The notes beneath the pieces were generated by a model. That model did no database searches, was not told the origin of the DNA, and saw nothing but the letters and a program-made list of their open reading frames with translations. A DNA stretch of 64,000 bases from Pyricularia pennisetigena (taxonomy: Eukaryota; Ascomycota; Sordariomycetes; Magnaporthales; Pyriculariaceae), in assembly GCF_004337985.1 (NCBI RefSeq), contig NC_043744.1, positions 5,965,189-6,029,188 on the forward strand, written 5' to 3'. Positions 53,095 to 61,946 of the stretch are shown here, in pieces (the stretch's first letter is position 1; the number at the start of each line of letters is the position of its first letter). Both the position numbers and the translations under genes were made by a program.

Positions 53095-53244
53095 TGGTGA
53101 TGAGACGGGATTGTAGTATGGCTTATGGAGGATTGGCTAGGGACAGCGATGGTACAAACTCATTTCATTAGGACAAAAACTTTCTGGCGCATCATGATAC
53201 TGTACAAGTTCCGTAGGGTCATGAACCACATGACCTCGCCCGGT

Positions 53245-54384
53245 CTACCCCAGCAACGGCGTCTCCTCGTTAGGTTGCCCATTACCGGCCCGTTCCTCCG
53301 TTGCGTCCATGACGGCGCCGTGTGCCACATACTCGCGAGAAATCCATGCAGCACACAGTCCAGCGCCCGGTCCTAGCAGCACAGACGCCAAAACAGCCAC
53401 TCCTGCAGACTTCCAGCCGCCCTCGACCATGATCCAGTACAACGCCGTCACGGCGATGAACAGCGAGTCGATCTGGATAAAACCCAGACACGACCTTGTC
53501 ATCTCCTTGCGGTCGTCGGCCTTGAACAAGCTGACGACGAGCCAGACGTGCGCAACGACGGAAAACAAGACGGCGGGCAGATAGACGCCAGAGATGGACG
53601 CGCGGCTTTGCTCTACCCTGAACGGGGGCGCAAACTTGTCCGCGTTGGCCCGGATCAAGACCCAGCGGACAAACTGACGAACGATGGCGACGTAGACAGG
53701 GAAGAAGAGCCAGACGAAAACGGCGACCGACGAGCGGATGAACAGCATGGCCAAGGACGGAACAAGGAAGCCCAGCAGGACGGCGACGGGGACGGCGATT
53801 GCCTCGACGCCGAGGGCGAGGTTCCGACTGTCGGCTGCCAACCGATCCTCGCCGCTCCTCTCGACAGCCTCAAGACCCTTGGCACGCCTCACAAACGCCG
53901 GGACGATGACCAGACCCCAGACGAGCTGTCCACCGGCCAGGTTGAACATAAGCCAAGGGCCAGTGGGATTGGCAATGAGAGTGGCGCTGGCGTTGCACAA
54001 CCGGGCGGCCTCAAGGGTCGTCACGGTGAGGAGAGCGCCGATGAATGCAAGAATCTCGGACAGAATGGCGGCGGCCCGGAAGGACGACACGGCGTACTGG
54101 AAGAAGGACACGAGGTAGCAGACCGGGGCGCCAAGTAGAGGAATGTGGCTGAGCCAGGGCACCTTGGCGCGGGCGTGGCATTGGCTGTACAGCAGGCCTG
54201 GGTTCACATCTTCCAGCGAGAGGGTGATGATGGTGGCGATGTAGCCGGCAGTCAGTAGGACTGGAATGGCCAGGAGCTGCGGGTAGCTGAATCGATGTAC
54301 GACAAGCTTGGGGATAGGCCTGTCGGAGGTCCGGGGTGAGCCTGGTCGGCTGTTGCGAGGCTCAGGCTCCTGATTGTCTGCCAT
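53245..54384 (-). CDS. Polytopic membrane protein, about eight TM segments
   Basis: A single-exon ORF of 379 residues. After a hydrophilic Pro/Arg/Ser-rich N-terminus, about eight hydrophobic segments are visible (e.g. LLAIPVLLTAGYIATIITLS, AAILSEILAFIGALLTVTTL, IAVPVAVLLGFLVPSLAMLF, AVFVWLFFPVYVAIV, YLPAVLFSVVAHVWLVVSLF, SLFIAVTALYWIMVEGG, VAVLASVLLGPGAGLCAAWI). The C-terminus ends NEETPLLG, an ExxxLL-type acidic dileucine signal of the kind used for AP-3/vacuolar sorting. No transporter signature is recognisable. It loosely resembles the uncharacterised multi-TM proteins found near fungal terpenoid clusters, but no such cluster is present here. A vacuolar location is inferred from the tail only. 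Confidence 0.75.
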   Translation of the reverse strand: MADNQEPEPRNSRPGSPRTSDRPIPKLVVHRFSYPQLLAIPVLLTAGYIATIITLSLEDVNPGLLYSQCHARAKVPWLSHIPLLGAPVCYLVSFFQYAVSSFRAAAILSEILAFIGALLTVTTLEAARLCNASATLIANPTGPWLMFNLAGGQLVWGLVIVPAFVRRAKGLEAVERSGEDRLAADSRNLALGVEAIAVPVAVLLGFLVPSLAMLFIRSSVAVFVWLFFPVYVAIVRQFVRWVLIRANADKFAPPFRVEQSRASISGVYLPAVLFSVVAHVWLVVSLFKADDRKEMTRSCLGFIQIDSLFIAVTALYWIMVEGGWKSAGVAVLASVLLGPGAGLCAAWISREYVAHGAVMDATEERAGNGQPNEETPLLG

Positions 54385-55066
54385 TTTGCTTTTGCCGTAC
54401 TTTTATTTCGACAACGAGACCAGGCCGTACAGTATATCCGGGACTCTGATGCCTTTGCCGTTGTTGAAGTTGAACATCAAAAGCAGGTTGAATCGAACGT
54501 CGTTGCCGAGAAGACAAGCAGATAAACGTGAGTTCTGTGCTGTAGCGCTGGTTGTTCCACGGGCGACACCTGAAATGATAGCACGTGACACGTGTCTGTG
54601 CGCTGTACTTAGCGCTGAATTGAATTCATGCAGGATGCGTTCGTTGATCCCCCGCAATCACGTCAGCATCAATACCGAGCCGCTGGATTTGTCGAGCCTC
54701 ATTCAGCAAACGAGTTCACATGCAGGCTTGAAGCCACAAAGCGACTACCCTGAGGCCTCCAAACTCGTCATTTGTCGGGTCGTGTGTTTGTTTCGATATG
54801 GATTCGCTTGCTTGGTATTTCGTCGTGGAGTCCATCTATCCGCCCTACCGATCCAGCATGCCCTCCAACTCTCCGACGCCCTATAGCACTACAGTCGGAG
54901 GCCTCTAGTCCACCACGTTTCTTTTTAGCATTTCGACAAGTGACAATTTACAATGCCCGCATCGACGTGATTCTTTACGTTTTCACAATCTAGCCATCTC
55001 AAAACCATCAACAACAGCCTGTGACCATCAAAATAATACATCACTCATCGCTAATGACAAGCAATC
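54385..55066. other. Divergent promoter region
   Basis: About 680 bp between the start codons of the membrane protein (minus) and the HET protein (plus). An open frame at 54374-54886 has no recognisable product. Nothing else is seen. Confidence 0.45.
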
Positions 55067-57493
55067 ATGTGGCTCATCAACACCAAAACCCTCCAACTGG
55101 AGCAGTTTGACGATCCAAATACAGTCCCCAGGTATGCCATCCTCTCACATACCTGGGAAAATGACGAGGTCTCATTTCAGGATATACAAAATATCCACCG
55201 TGCCAAGCAAAAAAAGGGATTCTCAAAAATAAGGGGGATCTGCGCCTTGGCCAAGGAGGCTCATATCGACTTTGCTTGGGTCGATACCTGTTGCATCGAC
55301 AAGACCGACAGCGTCGAGCTGGGAGAGGCCATCAACTCCATGTATCGCTGGTATGCACAAGCTGCTGCCTGCCTAGTTTACCTCAGTGATTTACCAGCTA
55401 CTACGACAGACTCTGCTTTGGCCGCTGAGCAGTTGCATGCCTGCAAATGGTTTACCCGAGGTTGGACCCTTCAAGAACTGATCGCTCCAAAAATTGTCAT
55501 CTTTTACAACAGAGACTGGCGGCTTGTCGGAACGAAAAACCAGGATTTTGCTTCTGCAATCGCAGGCTTCACAAACATCGCCAAAGATGTCTTGCTGCAC
55601 AAAAAAGACCCTTCAGAATATACCGTTGCCCAACGTATGTCTTGGGCATCCGGCAGAAAGACGAAGCGCCCCGAGGACAGGGCATATTCTTTGATGGGGC
55701 TCTTCGACATTAGCATGCCTCCGGTTTACGGTGAACAGGACAAGGCTTTCCAGCGCCTCCAGGAGGAGGTCATCAGAACAAACCCCGACATGTCAATCCT
55801 GGCCTGGCATCCTGTATCGCCTTGCTCTCCACGTCTCCGATTGTTTGCTTCATCTCCAGACGAGTTTCAACCTCAAAACTGTCCAACGCGTCTTCGATGG
55901 GGACACACCACCGTCACAAACATGGGCTTGAAAGTTCACAAGGCATCACTCCTCTGTGTGCAAGTTCCTACCGACCCTAGATTGGTGAAAGCTTTAAAGG
56001 CCGAACAATCTCGGGACCGTTCAAGCCAAGCACCTGACGCCATAATGCCCTTGCCATTCCGACAGGATGTGCCGGAGAGCGATCATACTGTTCTGTATGC
56101 ACTGGTTGTCGGAAATTTCCCCGACGGAAATACGTGTGCAATCTTTTTGCGCAAGACGGGGCCTGGATTCTTTCAGCGCGAAACAGCCCTGCCCTTGGCA
56201 ACCATCCCCAAGAATTTCAGACATCCCACGTCTAATCTACGATTTCCTTGGGATGCCCCAGACAAGGTAGTCATTTACACGACTCCCCAACATCACAGCA
56301 TCCAGCATGTCCGTCGTGCCATACACTTTCCTCTCTCTGTCGACTTTCGTTGCAAGTTTTCCCTCAAGGGAGAACAAGCCGAGATACAGCCCAATAGAAC
56401 CGACTGGGACCCCAACACTCGCGTCTTGTTTCGTCCAGAAGATGCCGACAGTCTGCATGTGGTCCCATTCGAGGTTTACATAGGCGGTGAGACGGTGAAG
56501 ATTGTAGGGCTAGTCAACTGGTACGTTCCGCCGCGCATTGATCTTGTATCTAGGGATAAGCACCCGGACATATTCAACTACCTGCTTAGCATCCCGGGAG
56601 ACCAGCGAAGGAGGTGGATTGACCTATCAACGTTTATTGGATCATCACGACTGCGCCCGATGGCGGCAGATATTGTCGTCATGGTACGTGGGACACGGCA
56701 CCGCATCCATGTGTCTTTGAAGCTCGGGAGCTCAGAGCCCAAGATGTATACCGCTGGCTTTGTGGTCACGAACCTTCCTGACTGGGATCAGGGGGATGAT
56801 CCTGCCGTAGAAACAGGGGATGAGAGTCTTGACGAAATGGAGGACGATCGGAACCAAGAAGCGCTAGATGATTGGGATGCGGGCAGCGATTCAGATGAAC
56901 AAGCTCCGATCATAAGACCAAGGCGACCCTTTGTCCAACCAAAACGCAAATCCCACCCAGCAGCAACAGAGCTCTGGGATGCAGACAGACGAGATGCGCC
57001 ACGTCTTGACGCTCCCAGTACGCCGTATCTGTACGATGGCCACCCTCTAAGCTCCCAACCTAGCTTCCCACCCAGACACTCAACAACTGCGACGCCATTC
57101 GTAATCGAAAGAAGCCAAAGCGTGACGCTTCCAGCTGTTCCTGAGTCCCCGCCTAGACATATGGCAGCGGTGCCTTCTAGGATCGAGATGAGCGAAGATG
57201 CACCGCCTCCGAGTGATCCGAGAAGGCGATCGTTGTGTGTCGCAAGTCGATCAATGCTACGGACAAATATTCAAGAGACGCGAGAATCCAGAAAGAAATC
57301 CTTGCGCGAAAAGTCCAGCTATCTCCGTGGACTGGAGAAGAAGCGCTATCTGAAGCAAGTTCGGGCTCGACAGGAAGCGGGATCTGCGCGGGTGTCACCT
57401 CAAGTTATTGCTGCGCCGCCCAGGGCGGTTAACCTGGACAGGCCTTCTTCGTCCGGCAGATACAGCCTCGAGCCCTCAGCAGATGGACATTGA
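55067..57493 (+). CDS. HET-domain protein (heterokaryon incompatibility type)
   Basis: A single-exon ORF of 808 residues. The HET domain occupies about residues 20-170: RYAILSHTWENDEVSFQDIQ, FAWVDTCCIDKTDSVELGEA, INSMYRWYAQAAACLVYLSD, and CKWFTRGWTLQELIAPKIVI. It is followed by the typical RPEDRAYSLMGLFDISMPPV and YGEQDKAFQRLQEEV extension. The middle region (~300-580) has no known domain. The last ~200 residues are charged and Pro/Ser/Arg-rich, ending in a basic coiled-coil-like stretch (RESRKKSLREKSSYLRGLEK). No STAND/WD/ankyrin domain is attached. HET proteins mediate non-self-triggered cell death or signalling in filamentous fungi; most genomic members have unknown triggers. The ORF is complete, so it could be functional. 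Confidence 0.9.
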   Translation: MWLINTKTLQLEQFDDPNTVPRYAILSHTWENDEVSFQDIQNIHRAKQKKGFSKIRGICALAKEAHIDFAWVDTCCIDKTDSVELGEAINSMYRWYAQAAACLVYLSDLPATTTDSALAAEQLHACKWFTRGWTLQELIAPKIVIFYNRDWRLVGTKNQDFASAIAGFTNIAKDVLLHKKDPSEYTVAQRMSWASGRKTKRPEDRAYSLMGLFDISMPPVYGEQDKAFQRLQEEVIRTNPDMSILAWHPVSPCSPRLRLFASSPDEFQPQNCPTRLRWGHTTVTNMGLKVHKASLLCVQVPTDPRLVKALKAEQSRDRSSQAPDAIMPLPFRQDVPESDHTVLYALVVGNFPDGNTCAIFLRKTGPGFFQRETALPLATIPKNFRHPTSNLRFPWDAPDKVVIYTTPQHHSIQHVRRAIHFPLSVDFRCKFSLKGEQAEIQPNRTDWDPNTRVLFRPEDADSLHVVPFEVYIGGETVKIVGLVNWYVPPRIDLVSRDKHPDIFNYLLSIPGDQRRRWIDLSTFIGSSRLRPMAADIVVMVRGTRHRIHVSLKLGSSEPKMYTAGFVVTNLPDWDQGDDPAVETGDESLDEMEDDRNQEALDDWDAGSDSDEQAPIIRPRRPFVQPKRKSHPAATELWDADRRDAPRLDAPSTPYLYDGHPLSSQPSFPPRHSTTATPFVIERSQSVTLPAVPESPPRHMAAVPSRIEMSEDAPPPSDPRRRSLCVASRSMLRTNIQETRESRKKSLREKSSYLRGLEKKRYLKQVRARQEAGSARVSPQVIAAPPRAVNLDRPSSSGRYSLEPSADGH

Positions 57494-57694
57494 GTTGGGG
57501 ATTTTTCTCTGGACAGATACGGGCAACTGCAGATGCGGAATTCGATCATTTTGAGACCACCGAGGCAGTAATATGCATTTTCTTCGCTTTGGCGTGTCCA
57601 ACAGTGAGACAAACGGGTGATAATTGGCTTGTTTAATGAGAGCAAATTTCGAGTGACTAACCAGAACCTTATACTATCGTGCTGCCATCAGAGC

Positions 57695-59198
57695 TCACCA
57701 ACCAAACGCGTCAACCTCCAGCTCAAAAAAGTCTCGTTGTGCCTCCTACCCAGGCGCACCACCGCTCCCCACGGGTCCACACAACGACGCCAAGCCTCGC
57801 CCAGCCGGCCCGAACCTCCTTCTAACAACGCCTCCGCGTCCACCCGCCCACCGAGCCGCACCACCTTGTCGGCAACGCCATCCAGAACTGCCCCGATATC
57901 TTTGAGTATGGGTGCTCCTTGCGCCTCTCGAGCGCTCCAGAGCGCTCCAGACAAACTTGATCTTAGGATGCGTCCCGGCCCAGCCTAGTCCAGTGACGCC
58001 TATGCCGCTGCCGATGAGGACGACAGCACGGCCCGGGTTGGCGTCCCGCGGTAGGGCCGTCGAGAAGCGCGGGAGGGTTTGTGCCCTCGCGCAAAGACTC
58101 GTACCACCGCTGCGCTTCCTGATGTAGAGCGAGACGCCGCCGTTTGGCAAAGACGTCGGGACGGCAGAGACAACCGCTGAGCCCAAGCGCCCTTGCCCTT
58201 GACGTCGTTGGAGCTCGATACGTCTTCTTGATCGAACTGGCCGGACTGGGCTGAGCATCGTGAGCGACCGCAGAAGCGCCGTGGGGATGACGGAAAAGGG
58301 ATGGCTCTCACAGGCCGCAGCGGCTGCAACGTCGGAAAGTAGACGTAGGCGTGCCGTCCAGGCGTCGGCGTCAACCTCACACCCTGGACGTCGACGCGCA
58401 GCACGCGCACCATACGGTCGAAAAACCACACGGCGCTCACCGTCTATATCCAGGGCCTGTAAATCACCTGTATAGCCCATCTATAACAAGATGGTACCAG
58501 CGACCGACGATCAAAAAGACGGCCAGAACGATGTGGAGCAAAAACACCTCGTACGAAGCGCGGCGCAACCACAGCACGCCCTGGAACAAAAGCGCCACGA
58601 GGCAAAGCATGGCAACAATGCTCCATACCCAATAGGCCGTATGCACGTCGGTGTAATACTTCCCCAGCCCGACGTAGGCGGTCAGCATGGTGACGGAGTG
58701 AACGACGGCGTGGGCGACGCAGAGGCGGGCGACCCAGCGGTGGAGCAGCAAAGAGGCGAAAAAGGCCAGGCAGTTAACCATAGCAAAATATTGTTCGTTA
58801 AAGGGAGCAGGATAGAAGATATGTGGCCGGTGCAGTAACCGACCAAATACAGGATCTCGCCCGACTTGCTGTCGCTCCAGAAGCGGGCGAACTCAAAGTC
58901 GTGGTACGTGATGGCGCCTAGGACAATATTGAGGCTGGTAAACCTAGTCCTTGTCCCGCCGGAACGCCCTACTCGGACGCTCGGTGATCCTCGCCAGGAC
59001 GACGCCATAAGTCAACCCCGACTCGATGGCGGGGTCTCCCGTGACCTGAGAGGCCCAGTACCACTCGAGCTTGGAGGCTGTGGCGTCGTCGGCCGGGCAC
59101 CTGGTCGAGAGGCAGTAGGCGAGCGTGCTCAAGTCAAGAGGAGATGCGGCCCATGGTGGTTGCTTGTTGATGGATAATTGGATACAATGGTGCCACAC
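57695..59198 (-). pseudogene. Ferric-chelate reductase (FRE/NOX-type) pseudogene
   Basis: Collinear pieces of a fungal ferric reductase lie on the minus strand in several frames. 59198-58944 resembles the extracellular N-terminus (CPADDATASKLEWYW, QVTGDPAIESGLTYGVVLA). ~58935-58800 gives NIVLGAITYHDFEFARFWSD and HISSILLPLTNNILLWLT. ~58781-58464 gives transmembrane text (HRWVARLCVAHAVVHSVTML, FLLHIVLAVFLIVGRWYHL). 58440-58310 gives FDRMVRVLRVDV. After a frame change comes ESHPFSVIPTALL (FAD-binding HPFS), then VLIGSGIGVTG (nucleotide-binding). The C-terminus, RDFFELEVDAFGW, ends at 57695 in a third frame. The early membrane segments and part of the NAD region are missing. Several frame changes plus an internal deletion make a working enzyme unlikely. 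Sequencing error cannot explain the missing segment. Confidence 0.8.
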
Positions 59199-59541
59199 AA
59201 TTCCGGGTGAGGTTCCAGAGGGATATTAAATTATGCATGATTCTGTTTGATCTCATCTCAGTCTCGAGAGGGCTGCTATTGGATCGTTACCACGTACAAG
59301 CATAGTCCGGCAGATGGCAGAATCGAGCTAGACCAATCCGAGTACAACATGCTCAAACTAACTCATGCCAGCCGCGCCCCTATCTGACCTACAAAATGGT
59401 GTGTGGTCCCCTGCAAATCTAGACCTTTACCGACAGATGATCCAATGTTCGAACAGCCAGTTCGTCTGCCAGAGCTGAAGCTATCACCTTGGCGACTTGG
59501 CCTAGAGATCCAACAACCAACTGTACCGTCAACCACCAGAA
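59199..59541. other. Short intergenic region
   Basis: About 340 bp between the pseudogene's 5' end and the GH43 stop. No gene or repeat is seen. Confidence 0.4.
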
Positions 59542-61182
59542 TCACACATCATACCGGTCGGATTCGTGCTTCACAGGCCTGTAGACAAAGTGTTCGAAGC
59601 GAGCTTCCGTCGCAGTCCCGTTCAGGTCCGAGCACGCCATGCCCACAAACGCCCCCGTGAAGCTTCCATGAGCCTGGTGCCCGCCGCACTCGTCGCTTAC
59701 GATGGAAGCGTCCAGCACCGGGCCGACCTTTTTCAGATCCTTGCCTTGGTTCTCGTCGACCATGGCATACCAGAACTGCAGCTCGCGGCCCCTGACGGTG
59801 ACGGCGAGCCTCACGTTGCCCTCGTTGGGGATCTGCACCGGCTGCTTGAGCAGATCTGGCCGCAGTCCGCCGACGGGGTGCGACGCCTCCGACGCCATTA
59901 TCAGCAGCTCCCGCTGCCCGTCGCTGTGCGCCGTGACGGTCAGGTAGAAGAAGTTGTAGCGGCAGTAGTACGCAGTCAGGCCGGCAAACATGCGCTCGTC
60001 GGAGGGGCTAAAGTCTACAACGGTCTCGGCGTCGTAGGAAAAGTGCGTCTGGCGCCGGGCCAGCAGCGCCTGCTCGAACCACGAGCCTATCGATTCCCGC
60101 CCGATCAGAGCCAGCTTGTGGTCCTGGATCTTGATGATACGCTCGGGCTCGGGCGTGCGCAACCACTGGAAGTCCGAGTTCAGCTGCTCCAGCGACCCTT
60201 CAAAGGTGTAGCGCTGCTCGGCCCAGTAGTCGGTGTCGTCGCGCTCGCCCGGCAGCTCGACGTAGAGGGACGGAACCGGGCCGTTCTTGACGTACAGCCA
60301 GTCGTCGTCGGCCCAATACGCCTCCTGAATGGCGGTCTCGCGACCGAGCACGCAGCGACGCAGTTGGGTCGTCGGCCGGCCCGTCAGGTGAACCAGGAAC
60401 GTCTTGCCGTCGGGGGTGTCGACAATGTCGCCGTGGCCAGCGCGCTGCAGGGCGGTCAGAGGGTGGTCCTTGGACGTGACGACGTACTTGTCCGGATGGT
60501 CCTCGTACGGGCCCCAGACGTCGCGAGACCGGGCCAGGGTGCAGGCGTGGTCGTAACCGGTGCCTCCCTCGGCCGTCAGGAGGTAGTACCAGCCGTTGCG
60601 CTTGTACATGTGCGGGGCCTCGGTCAGCTCGAGCGCGGTTCCCTGGTAGATGTTCTTTCTGGGACCGACCAGCTTCCCTGCCTCGGCATCAAACTCTTGT
60701 AAAGCGATGCCGGCGAAGAGGAGAGGGCGGCGTCGATGGTCCCACATCATGTTGACGAACCACTTCTTGCCGGTGTCGGGGTCGTGGAAGAGGCTGGGGT
60801 CAAAGCCGGACGAGTTGGCATAGACGGGATCGCTCCAAGGGCCCATGACGTCGTCGGCCCAGACGATGTAGTTGTGGGCGTCCTTGAAGCTGCCGTCCTT
60901 GCGCTTGACGTCGGTGTAAACGAGCCAGAACCGGTTGCCGTCGTGGGTGAGGCACGGGGCCCAGACGCCGCAGCTGTCCGGGTCACCACGCATGTCGAGC
61001 TGCGAAGCCCGGTTCAGTGGCCGCGTCGCAAGCTTCCAGTTGGCTAGATCGGTCGAGTGGTGGATCTGTACTCCAGGGTACCACTCAAAGGTGGACGTGG
61101 CGATGTAGTAGTCATTGCCGACGCGTAGGATGGACGGATCGGGGTTGAAGCCGGGGAGAATGGGATTGCGGACTCGAGGCAT
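59542..61182 (-). CDS. GH43 beta-xylosidase/arabinofuranosidase, no signal peptide
   Basis: A single-exon ORF of 546 residues. The five-bladed propeller motifs are in order: NPILPGFNPDPSILRVGNDY (catalytic base Asp in NPDPS), STFEWYPGVQIHHSTDLANW, SSGFDPSLFHDPDTGKKWFV (pKa-modulating Asp) and GTALELTEAPHMYKRNGWYY (catalytic acid Glu). A C-terminal beta-sandwich follows (FAGLTAYYCRYNFFYLTVTA, GSFTGAFVGMACSDLNGTAT), as in GH43 subfamily 11 beta-xylosidases. The chain starts directly at the propeller and has no signal peptide. It is therefore probably intracellular, hydrolysing imported xylo-oligosaccharides to xylose. All three catalytic acids are present. A 32-bp poly(T) tract lies about 35 bp upstream of the start codon. 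A long antisense frame covers much of the gene but is a shadow. Confidence 0.93.
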   Translation of the reverse strand: MPRVRNPILPGFNPDPSILRVGNDYYIATSTFEWYPGVQIHHSTDLANWKLATRPLNRASQLDMRGDPDSCGVWAPCLTHDGNRFWLVYTDVKRKDGSFKDAHNYIVWADDVMGPWSDPVYANSSGFDPSLFHDPDTGKKWFVNMMWDHRRRPLLFAGIALQEFDAEAGKLVGPRKNIYQGTALELTEAPHMYKRNGWYYLLTAEGGTGYDHACTLARSRDVWGPYEDHPDKYVVTSKDHPLTALQRAGHGDIVDTPDGKTFLVHLTGRPTTQLRRCVLGRETAIQEAYWADDDWLYVKNGPVPSLYVELPGERDDTDYWAEQRYTFEGSLEQLNSDFQWLRTPEPERIIKIQDHKLALIGRESIGSWFEQALLARRQTHFSYDAETVVDFSPSDERMFAGLTAYYCRYNFFYLTVTAHSDGQRELLIMASEASHPVGGLRPDLLKQPVQIPNEGNVRLAVTVRGRELQFWYAMVDENQGKDLKKVGPVLDASIVSDECGGHQAHGSFTGAFVGMACSDLNGTATEARFEHFVYRPVKHESDRYDV

Positions 61183-61214
61183 CTTGCTCGGTCCTGGCAG
61201 TTGCTGGACTGGAT

Positions 61215-61247
<33 letters not shown>

Positions 61248-61946
61248 CTGATCGAGGAACTGATCCAGGCCTGCGAGCAGGATTGGGGTGGGTATACGTT
61301 TGTGATTACAGAGCAGACTCGGGGAATCTAGCCCGAACAAACCCCACATGTCGTGTTGGTGCCCGCATCCCCGCTCCGTTCATCCAATTTAGCCGGAAGC
61401 GCATACAGGGCCAAGCCTGACGTCCGATGCGATGGGTTCATTGCTGCGAGGGCAAAGATTTGTAGATTTGAAGCGCATCTCTACAGAAAATAGCCGAAAC
61501 GTGACGAGATGGAGACGCGCCAAGTAATGAATGCCGACAGTTGAAGGATCCTTGACAGCGAATTTATTTTGCATCAAGATCAGCGACAGTTGCTTGCAGA
61601 CCAGCAGGACTGAGACTTGACGTGAAGCTCGGATTGTCGGCATTAAATGAATGCCATCGTGTCTGTCTCCTCGAGAGTCTAGGAAAATCACATGAACCCA
61701 ACCCACGTGCGCACGCGCTCGGTTACCCCACCACGCCAACCTGTTCACGTCAAAGAACGCGTCTGGGCACTGAAGCATCACCACCCACCCACATTCTTTG
61801 TCTCACCGCTGACGGTCAGCCATTGTTGCCTAATCTTGTCGATCTCGTCTGCGCTTCCTTTTGCTTAGATGTATTTGAGTTCACCTGTCAATTACTTGCC
61901 ACTTTTCTTCTGTTCATCTCCCATTTCCTACTAATGCATCACAACA
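61183..61946. other. Divergent promoter region of GH43 and DNA ligase genes
   Basis: About 760 bp between two divergent start codons. It contains the poly(T) tract at 61216-61247. No gene or RNA is seen. Confidence 0.5.
61216..61247. promoter_or_regulatory. Poly(dA:dT) tract upstream of GH43
   Basis: About 32 consecutive T on the plus strand (A on the transcribed GH43 strand). Such tracts disfavour nucleosomes and often mark fungal promoters. The exact length may be unreliable because homopolymers are error-prone. Confidence 0.6.

Noticed and set aside
59566..60702. Long plus-strand ORF (378 aa) inside the GH43 gene
   Set aside because: It lies antisense to a gene with intact catalytic motifs. 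Its Val/Arg/Leu/Gly-rich text is typical of the complement of GC-biased codons, and it has no domain.
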